Assembly: GCA_038502055.1 (NCBI GenBank)
Contig: JAXRKN010000044.1
Coordinates: 4,250,001-4,314,000, forward strand
Reading direction: 5' to 3'
DNA length: 64,000 nt
DNA from: Tanytarsus gracilentus
Lineage: Eukaryota; Arthropoda; Insecta; Diptera; Chironomidae
This document shows, piece after piece, positions 29,801 through 40,500 of the stretch; within the stretch, counting starts at the first letter, position 1; the number at the start of each line of letters is the position of its first letter. The translations under genes and the position numbers were made by a program. The notes under the pieces were generated by a model, which was given only the letters and a program-made list of their open reading frames with translations, had not been told where the DNA came from and ran no database searches.

Positions 29801-32800
29801 CCGAAAAAAATGAATTATGCAATATTAAAATGAAATTTTCTTTTTGTCATCACATTCACACTATCGGTGGTGTCATGTTGAAGCGAAACATATGTAAATA
29901 GCATGAAGCAAGGTGAGACAAAGCATAAAGTCTCAAGAGACAATGTGTAAGTGACTTCCATCATAGGAAAGCGCAGTTACGCAACATGAACGATTAACAT
30001 CGCTCACTAGTGACACAAATACGATTTCAAATGTGTCATAGAGAAAGAGAAAAAGTGAGAGAGATGTTAATTAAATAAAAAAACGTTCGCTGAATGAAAT
30101 TTCCATAAATGTGCGTGTGAATGAAGTGAAATCACATAAAATTCAAAACTGACCATTTTCATTTCCCGCCTACACGCTCTTTTATGGATTTCCGTTATCA
30201 CATACCGAAATTTATGAGATTTTTGCAGCGAAAGTTGTGAATTTTTGAAATCTTTCCAAAAACTTTGTGAATTAAAATTTAATTTAATTTAATAAACTTC
30301 AAATTTTCTTCAAACAACTCTAATCTCATCATAACCAGCCGGTAGTCACACGTTTGACATCATCGGAGGCGAAAGTGTCGTTTTTAGCAGCTTACAAATA
30401 ATTTTTTTGCCAAACAGAAAGCGACAAATGACCACCGAAGTGAACATCAGCTGATGTTAAAATGCTGATAAAAGTTTCCAAAAACACCTATCTCACTCTT
30501 GTACGCGTTTATTTTTCATAATCGTTTCGCATGTTGCGGAATATATGGCTATCGAAATGCCATTGAACTAGTGAATCATATTTTTTCCATACATGACTTG
30601 AATGCTCTACATGTTTTCATTATTTTTACCTTTCAAGTTCATTTTTATGACATGCGTAATTAGCCTCAGGCAGTGGCGATCGAGGAAATGTTTACAGGTA
30701 TTGCACGTTATCGTGCTATCGGGGAGGAGTTCAACAAAATTAAGGGTATTTTGATAATTAACATGATTTTTAAAAATAAATTGATTGAATTAATGATAAC
30801 AATTGAGTAGCACTTTAAAAATTGTATGAAGACGTCAGCAAATTATTTAAAATTGACAATTGCAATTTACCAAAAAAATAACATTGAAGAATTTAAAATA
30901 TTGTCATCTAAAAGCGAGAAAACTGAAACCTCAACCTTCACGGCGCGAAGTTCAAGTCGTGCTATCTCGATCTGCACTTTCACTCTCATTCAATAAAAGT
31001 AATAAAAAATTTCCTGTGCGATCATATTTGGAAAGAAGAGGAAAAAAATACATTTGCATGTGAAAATAATCATCAATGTTCATTATGCTAATTTATTCGA
31101 CTCTCGCGGCAAATGAAGATTTATAACGTCATCGGTCCGTCATAAACACACATTTGAAAAATTGTTAACTGCCCTCGGACTCAGCGAATTCGAATCTATT
31201 GCGCACCATCGCCGTAATATTTTTACTTTCGATTTCATTCATGCATGAGTCTATAAATAAACTTCTCTCACTCACTCTCGATCGGAAAAACGAAAGAAAT
31301 TGTGAACTGCCTCGATGCAAATATGCAGATATACATATGAATGTGGGCACTGCAACACACATTAAGCAGAAAAGCGAAAGGGAAACTGAGAGATGCAAAA
31401 AATGCAATTTTTATAAGTTAAGCTTTGTTTAATAATCCACGACATCGATCAAGGCAATGAAATGATATTAAGCAAGTATTAACTTTTAATGCCCACACAC
31501 GCCATGTGCGAGATCCGGATTCTCGTTAAAATTATTATCCACATGCGATTCAGAATGGTGCAAAAAATATCAAAAATGCCATTTAGAGAACTTTAAATCA
31601 CGAGAGTTGCTCTAAATTTGTTAAAATATGGATATTTTTTGTCTTGATAGACTTAAATGCAGGTATAAGCGAGCAACCCAGCTATTAATCTAATTGACAT
31701 TAAATAAAAAAATTGTGAATAAAAATAAATAAATTCAAGGTTTGAGATGGGATCATTTTTACTTCCTCAAAATTTTTCCTTACGTAACAAATATCCATTC
31801 AAGTCAACGTAAACTTTACGTACTCAATAATTGAATAATTTTTTAAAATCCCATTTAAGTTCAATCAAAAAAATGCTTCTGACAAAAAAGTTGTTTTTCT
31901 AAAGTCACAAAGATCTCGCGTGACATTCAGTGCTCATCAGTTGTCTCGACACATGATTAATGTCTTCTTCTTATTTATCTCCCATCAGCATTCATCTAGT
32001 CGTTAGCACATTAGCATTACAAGACACAATCTCGTCAGATTTGCGGGCACGTGCACGCTCGGCATTGCTTTTAGAGCGATTAGGAAGTGGAAATTTTAAG
32101 CAAGAATGTGACGTAGATGAAAACTCAACGCCATGTCCGCCGAGTAAATTTCGTTCACCAACTGGCGAATGCAATAATGTAAATCATCGTGATTGGGGTG
32201 CGAGAGGCGATGTCTTCATGCGTATGCTTGCGCCAGACTATGCCGATGGCAAAAGTTCACCGCGTACATCAGTCGGATCACATGCCCTCCCCTCACCCGA
32301 TCATGTTATACAACAACTTCAGAAATCCGTCAAGAAAGATGCACAACATCCACACATCACTGCAATGCTGCCTGCATGGGGTCAATTGTTAGCCTACGAT
32401 CTCTTCCAAGTCATTTCGCCACAATCGTCGTCTTACAAGTGCTGTGATGAAGCGTCAAAGACAAATGAGGACTTGGCTCAATGTTATGTGCGCACGGGCG
32501 ACGAATGCAAAGAATACATGCGTTCAATTCCATCGCGCGAGTACCAAAATTGTAACTTCAATTATCGTGAACAAATGAATGCAGCCTCGGGCTTCATCGA
32601 TGGCTCGGGATTGTATGGTGTGACAGAAAAAGAATTCCAAGCACTCCGAACATTCACCGGTGGTCATGTTGATATTAAAGCGTGTGCTCGATGCAATGAA
32701 AAAGGCGCAATTGGCGCTCTTCATGTCACTTTGTTGAAGGAACATAATCGCATTGCTGATGAGCTAATTAAATTGAATAACGACTGGAGTGACGCGACCT

Positions 32801-35800
32801 TGTTTTTGGAAGCTCGTCGAGCGCTCACCGCCGAAATTCAACATGTCACTTTTAATGAGTTTCTACCAATACTTCTCGGACAACAGACAGTCACTAAAGA
32901 TGAGTTGAGGTGAGTGAAATAATTTAACGGCTTTGTTTCGAAATTTTTTAACGACTTTATTCAATAGACTTCTAACTCGCAAGCACTACAGCGGCTACTC
33001 GAGCACAAATCGTGCAGGCATTTTCAACGAGGCGGCAATTAGCGCTTTTCCTGCATTCTACAGCATGCTTCCCGCTGACATGATGAATGACTCGATATCG
33101 GCAGAGATTTTAATCAAAACACCGGCATTAACGCAAAATTTCATTCCGGTCCATGAGACATTTGATGATGAATGGACACCTTTATCATTGGCAATTCAAC
33201 GAAGTCGAGATCATGGCATTCCGGCTTATCATAAAGCGCTAAATTTATGCGAAGCTCGTTTGGGCGTCGATAAAGATGCAAAGTTGACATTTGACGATAT
33301 CGAAACTGTTGGAATTTCAGAAGCTAAGCGCGAAGTTTTGGAGAAAATTTATCAGTAAGTATAAAACTTGACTTTAGCATTTAAATGTTTGCTAATTTAA
33401 ATAATTTAAAATAGAAATCCAGAAGACATTGATTTACTTATCGGTGGACTAACAGAAACGCCAGCACTAGGCAGTGTTTTTGGACCAACGCTCACATGTA
33501 TGCTTGCACTTCAGTTTGCCAATTTGAGAATTAGCGATCGTTTCTGGTACGAGAATGATTTACCGCCTTCATCGTTAAGCCTCGAGCAATTACAAGCTGT
33601 GCGAAGAGTTTCGCTAGCCGGTCTCATGTGTGCCGCAAATGGCGTTTCAACTTCACAGCCAAAAGCCTTCCTCCGCTCCGATCCTTATTTAAATGCACCC
33701 CTCACATGCGATCACCTTTCCGGCTTAGACTTGAGCGCATGGAAGTCGGACGAGATTGAAGTTGTTATTGAAACTTTGGAAACAGCTGCTGCACCACATG
33801 TACAAGAATTGGAAGATTTGAGCTCAGAACTTATTAGCGATGCGATTGAGCGTGCAAAAATTAAAATGATGGATCTAAATCGTTTCGAATATGAATCGTG
33901 GCTCGCACAGGGTGGCATCGATGCCCGCTCACCTGACGGAACCGCAGCTTCATTTAGCAAGGCCAACCGAAATTCTCTCATGATTGCAAATTCATCACAC
34001 TTTTATGAACTCGCCACTAATGAACTAATTGGCACACTTCACAGTCTCCGAAGAAGAAAGAGACAAGCGTTTGACAACAACCTTAATGGCGATGATTTCA
34101 TAAACAGCATCTCAAATGTTGACATCAATACCTTCTCGACGGGCACAATCTCGCCAGTTACCCTCGAACCTCAATGCGAAGACCTCACCGCGCCGTGTGA
34201 CGCAAAAACTCCATTCAGAACTTTCACTGGGTATTGCAATAACTTGCGTAATCCAACATTGGGTCAGTCCTTGACTGTTTTTGCTCGATTACTTCCCTCG
34301 GCCTATGAAGACGGTGTTTCTCGACCACGTGCTTCTGCAACAAACGGACAGCCATTGCCAAATCCACGTACAGTCTCGACTCTTGTTCATCCTGACATTT
34401 CTAATCTTCACTCGCGCTATTCACTTGCACTTATGCAGTTTGCTCAATTTTTGGATCACGATTTAACAATGACACCCATCCACAAAGGTTTCCACGAGTC
34501 TATTCCAAGCTGTCGATCATGCAATTCTCCTCGTACTGTTCATCCTGAATGTAATCCCTTCCCGGTTCCACCACGCGATCACTTTTATCCCGAAGTTAAT
34601 GTAACAAGTGGCGAACGGCTTTGCTTCCCATCTATGAGATCACTTCCAGGTCAGCAATCACTCGGACCACGTGAACAAATCAATCAAAATACAGCCTTCC
34701 TCGACGCCTCTCAAGTTTATGGTGAAAATTATTGTATTTGTCAAAAATTGCGTGGTCAAATTGGAAGATTAAATTCAACAATTCATCCGACCCGAGGCAA
34801 AGAACTTCTTCCAACATCGCCATCACATCCCGAGTGTAAATCACCGAGTGGATATTGTTTCATTGCTGGCGATGGTCGTGCATCGGAACAACCCGGTTTA
34901 ACTGCAATCCATACAATTTTCCTTCGTGAACACAACAGAATTGTTGAGGGCCTGAGAGGTGTCAATCCGCATTGGACTGGCGAACAAATTTTCCAACATG
35001 CTCGCAGAATTATTTCAGCACAAAATCAACACATCACGTACAATGAATTCCTTCCACGTATTCTCAGTTGGAATGCCGTCAATCTTTATGGTTTAAAATT
35101 ATTGCCACAAGGATATTATAAAGACTACAATCCGACCTGCAATCCAGCAATTGTCACTGAATTCGCTTCTGCCGCCTTCAGAATTGGTCACTCACTTTTA
35201 CGTCCTCACATTCCACGTTTGAGTGTCAATCATCAACCAATCGATCCACCAATTCTTCTCCGTAATGGCTTCTTCAAAACCGACAATCTTCTTCAGCCTC
35301 AAATGATGGATGAAATTATGCGTGGTTTAGTAGCAACTCCAATGGAAACTCTCGATCAATTTATCACCGGTGAAGTCACAAATCATTTGTTTGAGGATGT
35401 TAAAATTCCATTCTCGGGCATTGATCTTGTCGCACTTAATGTTCAACGTGCTCGCGATCATGGAATTCCCGGCTACAATAATTATCGTGCACTCTGCAAC
35501 TTAAAACGCGCTCAAAATTGGGACGATTTGAGTCGTGAAATTCCGCCCGAAGTCATTAATCGATTGAAACGAATTTATCCGAGCGTCGACGACATTGACT
35601 TATTCCCAGGTAAATGATGATGTGCGTTAAGTAGAATGTATTGAGTAATTTTTTAAACGATCAACAGGTGGCATGTCCGAGAGGCCGTTGCAAGGTGGCT
35701 TAGTCGGTCCAACATTCGCGTGCATCATCGCAATTCAGTTTAGACAGTTGAGAAAATGTGATCGTTTCTGGTGAGATTTGGGTTAATTGGATTACATAAC

Positions 35801-36508
35801 TTTTTTGTTAATTATTTTCACTTTGAAGGTATGAGAACGCTGATCCGGCAATTCGCTTCACCGAAGCTCAATTGACCGAATTGAGAAAGACGACAATGTC
35901 AAAGATTGTTTGTGAGAATTTGGACATTCCCGGGGACATGCAGAGAGCCGCTTTCGATTTGCCAAGCAATTTCTTGTGAGTTAATCTTAAATATTTATAT
36001 AAATAACCCTTAGAAATAATGATTATTTAGGAACCCACGTGTTGCATGCCATCAAATGCCACAAATTGATTTGAGTGCATGGCGTGAAAGCAACGTTCAA
36101 GGATGTACAATTGGAGGAAAACGTGTTGGAGTTGGCGAGTCTGCATTCCCATCGCCTTGCACATCCTGTATTTGCACAAATGATGGAGTGAGTGTTTAAT
36201 TAATCTAAAAGATTTAAAATTTTAAACAAAATCATTTTTAGCCACAATGTGCATCACTCAGAATCACAGATTGTTCACAATTGGCACGCGAATGGCCGCG
36301 AGAAACAATTCTTCGTGATGACGTTTGTTCCGCGCAATGCGGTCAATCACTTCAGACCTCAAGTTCAGCCGATCTTCGTCCACCATCAGCGACCTCTCGT
36401 CAACAGAGACTGCCACGCTCACGACAGAGATCGGTAGGTGGTCAACAAACATCGCGCTCATTCCAGGGCTTCCGATTCCCCGACCTCTCACCATTCATCT
36501 CGGGCTAA
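20828..36508 (+). CDS. DBLOX: Secreted double heme peroxidase (DBLOX type); N-terminal domain lacks heme histidines
   Basis: Eight coding exons: 20828-20868, 31989-32909, 32968-33354, 33415-35609, 35668-35770, 35829-35975, 36031-36187 and 36242-36508. They join in phase to 1405 aa. Exon 1 plus exon 2 gives a signal peptide (MNLTIKSSVLILLS, then IHLVVSTLAL). Animal heme-peroxidase domain 1 spans about residues 50-500, and domain 2 about 700-1260. Domain 2 keeps the catalytic set: FLDHD with distal His798, GRASE with Arg938 and Glu941, RIGHSL with proximal His1042, and the calcium loop TAFLDAS. In domain 1 both histidines are tyrosine (Tyr150 in LLAYD, Tyr352 in PAFYS), although Arg248 and Glu251 remain. 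RGD is at 86-88, a furin-like RRRKR at 662-666, and a Cys-rich CTSCICTNDGPQC near 1310. Two-domain peroxidases of this kind are known in mosquitoes (DBLOX) and Drosophila (CG10211). The first exon rests on splice phase and peptide character, at about 0.7 confidence. Confidence 0.9.
25381..25801 (+). mobile_element. Non-autonomous pogo/Tc1-mariner-like element with TA target duplication
   Basis: The 421-bp element has terminal inverted repeats beginning CCCTGTTTTTTG and a TA dinucleotide on both sides (25379-25380 and 25802-25803), as expected for TA-targeting DNA transposons. The inner TIR continues imperfectly (left TTAT, right GTTAT). Subterminal copies of TTACTAAGG lie near 25452, 25689, 25707, 25725 and 25769, and could be transposase binding sites. 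It carries only a fragment of a DNA-binding domain and no catalytic DDE region, so it could move only with an enzyme supplied from elsewhere. Confidence 0.8.
25537..25668 (+). pseudogene. Transposase N-terminal fragment (pogo/brinker-type helix-turn-helix), truncated
   Basis: A 43-codon frame inside the 421-bp element starts MSSSKRNTFTLQFKLDAV and continues with a helix containing SRAAEHFKVHRN. The pattern of basic start, [FY]T..FKL.AV.YA, then .AA..F.V is that of the psq/brinker-type DNA-binding helix-turn-helix at the N-terminus of many pogo-family transposases. The frame stops after DEE, and no DDE catalytic region follows. It is probably a relic kept by deletion of a longer element. A short DNA-binding repressor peptide is possible but unproven. 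Confidence 0.6.
28334..28667. mobile_element. Foldback element with nearly identical 115-bp inverted arms
   Basis: The left arm, 28334 to about 28449, begins TTGAACGTAGTTTTGCATAA. It is repeated in inverse orientation at about 28552-28667 with only a few substitutions and small indels. A unique loop of about 100 bp separates the arms. I cannot define a convincing target-site duplication. High arm identity suggests a recent insertion or ongoing homogenisation. A transcript through it would fold into a long hairpin. It lies in intron 1 of the double peroxidase gene. Confidence 0.8.
31927..31942 (+). promoter_or_regulatory. Two initiator-like TCAGT motifs just upstream of peroxidase exon 2
   Basis: TCAGTG at 31927 and TCAGTT at 31937 match the arthropod initiator. 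They precede an ATG at 31960 that is in frame with exon 2. An alternative, shorter transcript could begin here and would encode a weaker signal peptide (MSSSYLSPIS followed by the same hydrophobic IHLVVSTLAL). The polypyrimidine acceptor at 31988 makes the spliced form more likely. Confidence 0.25.
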
Positions 36509-37592
36509 TTGAGTGATTTTGTTACGATGAGATACGTACATTGTAAATACAAAGTGGCCATAATTCTTCTCAATTTTTTTACTCCCCTTTTTTATATAAA
36601 TATCAGCATTCAACTCAAAGCATTTCATTAAAATAGACAGTCTTAAAATATCTTATCACTTCGTTAAAGTGCTTATTGATAATTTTATTATACATAGTGC
36701 GATTTAAATAGAGAAAATCAATCGCATACAAATCGAAATATTTTTTTGGAAGAGAAAAGTTGGAAAAATTTTAACTTTTAAGTGTTTTTTAAACGACGTT
36801 TTGATGTTTTCTAATAACTTCTATTATTTATCAATTGTAAAACTCTTTCGATGATTTCAAATGTGGAAATAAAAATAAAGAAAAACCAAAAAGTATTTTT
36901 TTAATGACGTCTAACCTGAAAAAAAAATCATTAATTTGATTATTTTTGGATATATTTTATTGATAATACGTAAAAGGACTTTTCTGTCATCAAAACTGAA
37001 CAACACCTACAAGTTAAATATTAAATTTTCATTATATAATAAACAGAAATCACTTCATCATGCACAGAGTGAAACAAAAAAGAAAATTGCACAATTTTTT
37101 TTATCAGCATTCATTTGAAAAACTTTTCTCGTTGCATCTCAATAAGGAAACGGATCAAAATTAACATTACATTTTTTCATTTTGTATTGTCTAATGTCCT
37201 AATAACATTTTAAGGCTGCTGATGTTCCTTAATATATTTTTTTAAATCCGATTTTTTCTTTCTTGGCATCAAATTTGTCCATTTTGCAAAAAAAATATCT
37301 TTGAAATTGATGTTTTCAAAATTAAATTAATAAATTAATATTTTAACATTTTTATCGGGGGATGATTTGAAAATATTTATAGGTTGTTATGTGAGTTTCT
37401 AAAGAATCTATCTTGAAACTGATTTCTAGCTTTTTATCCACGTAAAAATCACCTCAAATCTTCTACTTAAATCTTGAATTATTGCTTAATATTTGGAATT
37501 TGAATTGAAAAAGTCGAGCGTAGCCAAAAAAAAATTACCTTTGAAATTTAAAAGTATTTAAAATTGCGTGTCAAAATGTGATCTGATTGATG
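36509..37592. other. Convergent intergenic region between the peroxidase and MON2
   Basis: About 1.1 kb of AT-rich DNA contains the 3' UTRs of two genes that meet tail to tail. A TTTATT at 36956-36961 could be the minus-strand poly(A) signal for MON2, but that would give a long 3' UTR. No other gene is supported. Confidence 0.5.
36868..36879 (+). terminator. Polyadenylation signals of the double peroxidase gene
   Basis: Two AATAAA hexamers lie back to back, at 36868 and 36874, 360 bp downstream of the stop codon. They are the clearest poly(A) signals on this strand before the convergent MON2 gene. Confidence 0.5.
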
Positions 37593-40500
37593 TTAGCAGT
37601 GACTCGATGAGAGACCATTTGTAGTTCCATTCAATTGAATCGAGTTCGATGGTGGCTGTAGAAGATCACAATATTGAAGGAGAGCTTCACGAAGCGAACG
37701 CGACACCTCACATGAGGATGTTGTTGTGCAGTCGACGAGATATGGATATAAATTTACGAGTTGCTCCCATGCTGTTTTACCGACTGCAAAAATATATAAA
37801 AATGAGTTTTATAGCAAAAGACCTAAATAATCTTACCCTTAGCCGGCGGTGCTTTCTTCATGCTAATTATGAGCGTTGCGACGGCTTTTAGTACGAATGA
37901 AATTTCACTTAATCGATATCGAGGTAATGGACACTTTCCACTTTGCCTTTCATCGTCATTAAACCTTTTCAGCACTTCCTCGAAGCGGTGAAGCAGAGCA
38001 GTTATTGCCAATTGACCGGCCACACCTCCGTCATTGCTTGTGAGTTGAATACTCGATTCTTTATTGGCATTCTCATCGAGCAATGAAAATTGCAACAATG
38101 TCTCAAAACAAGTTTTTGCAAACTCCTCGCGTAGCTTTAATTCTACATCACAACCTAAACTCGACGAAGCTGTTGTGGCCGAATGAATTGAACCTTTATT
38201 TAAAAGCACGACTACATTCAAAATGAATTGGTGGGGAACTTCAAGTGAATGCGGTAAAACTTCGTCGCGAAGAAGCTCAATTAATTGACAATCGATCGCT
38301 TCATCTAGTACGAGTTCATCGAGACCTCTGTCCTCAATTTGGCATGCACTAAAGAAACAAAATTTGTTGAATTTATGAATTTTTAAAAAAATTACACTCA
38401 CTTTTTAGGGAACAAAAATTTATCGAGAGTATCCGACAGATCCATCCACATGTTCACATTTTCTTTCGGATATTTCCTTGCAACTGGAAGACCACAGTGA
38501 AGCACCGACATGAGACTGTTCACAGCTAATTTCCACGTACTACTCGACATGCACTTGTATTTTAGGCTGAGTGGAAGTGAAAGGGCTTTTACTATTTCAT
38601 GGAGAATTTGTCCTTCAATAACTTTTGGATCGTCAGCTGTTTGCTGATAAAGCTTTACAGCGACATTCATCGATTTCTCGCCAAAAGGAATGTAATTCAT
38701 GCTAACCCACTCGATTGTGTTTTGTGGCACATTTTTCTTTCTATTTTCATAGAACGGTGGCGAGCATGCAAATTTACTAAAGCTCAAAAGTTGTCTGAAT
38801 ACAGCACAAATTATTGTGTCCAATGGTGTTGTCTTGGCGATTGCTTCTTTCTGTAGAATTTCAATACAATCGAGTACGCCATCATGAAGAGGTGTAAGCA
38901 GCGAATCAGACATTGTGCTCATTATATATGGAGTTGAATCAGAGTGAACAGGAACCATTACAGCGTTCATAAGCACATCACAGAGTTTCTTTAAATCCTC
39001 GTTAGTAAACCTCGTGTGGATGTGTTGGAAAAGTGCAGGGAAAATTTGTACGAGTGCAGTTAGGAAAGCTTGACTGGGAATGTAGAGGTCATCAGGCTGC
39101 TTCTCGGGATCATTAAAAGATATTTTTGTGCTTTTAATTCCAACATTCAACCAAACTCGCCATGCTCCCTGTAAGAATTCATATTTAAATAAATCGAATC
39201 TAAAATAAAATTATTAAACTTACATTCCACAAATCGTCATCCTCTCCATTTCCCTTCATCTGATTAATTGGCTTATTGTAGAGAATTTCCTGGAAAGATT
39301 TCAGTGCAGCTAGCGATACTTCGTTTGATTTACTTAGCGCTGAGCACTCGATAAATTCCAAAAGTAATTGACAAGCTCGTGGAAAATCTCCGATGGTTTG
39401 AAGTAATTTAAACTTTGTAATAAACACCTGTGAGATAATAAATAATTAACAAAAATGTGATAAACACTTGAGCTACTCTGACTTACCCTCGAGACACCGG
39501 ACAGTGTCAATACTTGAGTTTCAGCCCATTGCTTTTGTGCCGTATTTCTTGAGTGATGAATTAAGATGTTTCCACTCGTGTCAACTTTTTCATTGCTCGC
39601 TGAATTTGAAGCTGTTCTTACTTTATCGAGAAGTGGAAATAGAACTTGCCACATGACCGCTTGCCAAGTCGGTGGATTTAAGAGATTTCCATGTGCTGTA
39701 ATTGTTGAGAAGAGTGTTTGTCCTGCCGATTTCCTAACAGCCGGTCGTGGATCAACACACAAATCGCCGAGTCTCGCATAGAGGACCATCCATAATTTGT
39801 CAAAGTGCGGCATGTTGAGCGTGTGAGGGAAATCGGGCAACACTGAAATATCGTCGGTGACACTTTGATTCAATTTATCTTGATTTTGATTGAAATAATC
39901 GGAAATATTCCACATAAGACCGACTGCCGTCAATGAAATATTTAATTCTTGCGTTTGGCTTCCGAACTTTGCAGCTGTATTGACACAGAGCGGTAAACAT
40001 CGCCATGGCATCGCGGGTAAAAAGTCTGTTACGACAAGCTGGAGACATTGAAAGGCGATTCTGATTAAAGCCTCACCATGATGATCATTAAAAGTTCCAA
40101 TGATGCCCAAAATCAATGGCCAGCCATGCGTTAATATTTCACCGGTTCCATTCAGTACTTGAAGTACGCATTCCAATTGTCTTTGTCTAACATCTCCATG
40201 GGGGACACTCGAAAGTTCAGAAAGTGGTCCGAGAAGAAGTGTTTGAAGTTTCATATTATCCTTAAGAGGAACCTCATATTTATACTGAAGTGCTGACTTA
40301 ACAAGATAAGTGATGGCCTCGACGCCCCACTCTCTCATTCTAATGTGAGGATGTTGACAAATTTCCAGCAAATGATTTGTTAGTGGTCTCCAAAGAACTT
40401 CAATACGAAAGAGATTCACGAGACCCGTCTCTAAAAGTTTGGCAACAGCGAAAAGCGAGGGTTCACGATTATTATAAGCCAATTCCATGGCTTCGTGTGA

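Larger units (their letters stand above)
20869..31988 (+). other. Large first intron (11.1 kb) of the double peroxidase gene
   Basis: The donor is TTACTTAG|gtgagt and the acceptor is a pyrimidine-rich tract ending ctcccatcag. The split codon AG|C gives Ser14. Apart from two transposon-like elements, at 25381-25801 and 28334-28667, I see only AT-rich DNA with chance open frames. A less AT-rich patch at about 26465-26600 could be regulatory. Confidence 0.6.

Noticed and set aside
31199..31432. Open frame beginning like a signal peptide (RTIAVIFLLSISF) upstream of the peroxidase exons
   Set aside because: The frame opens at TTG, not ATG, and a minus-strand frame of equal length overlaps it. The phase-compatible exon at 20828 is a better candidate.
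31953..31955. Alternative ATG giving MINVFFLFIS before peroxidase exon 2
   Set aside because: This frame stops after 17 codons and is out of frame with the peroxidase domain.
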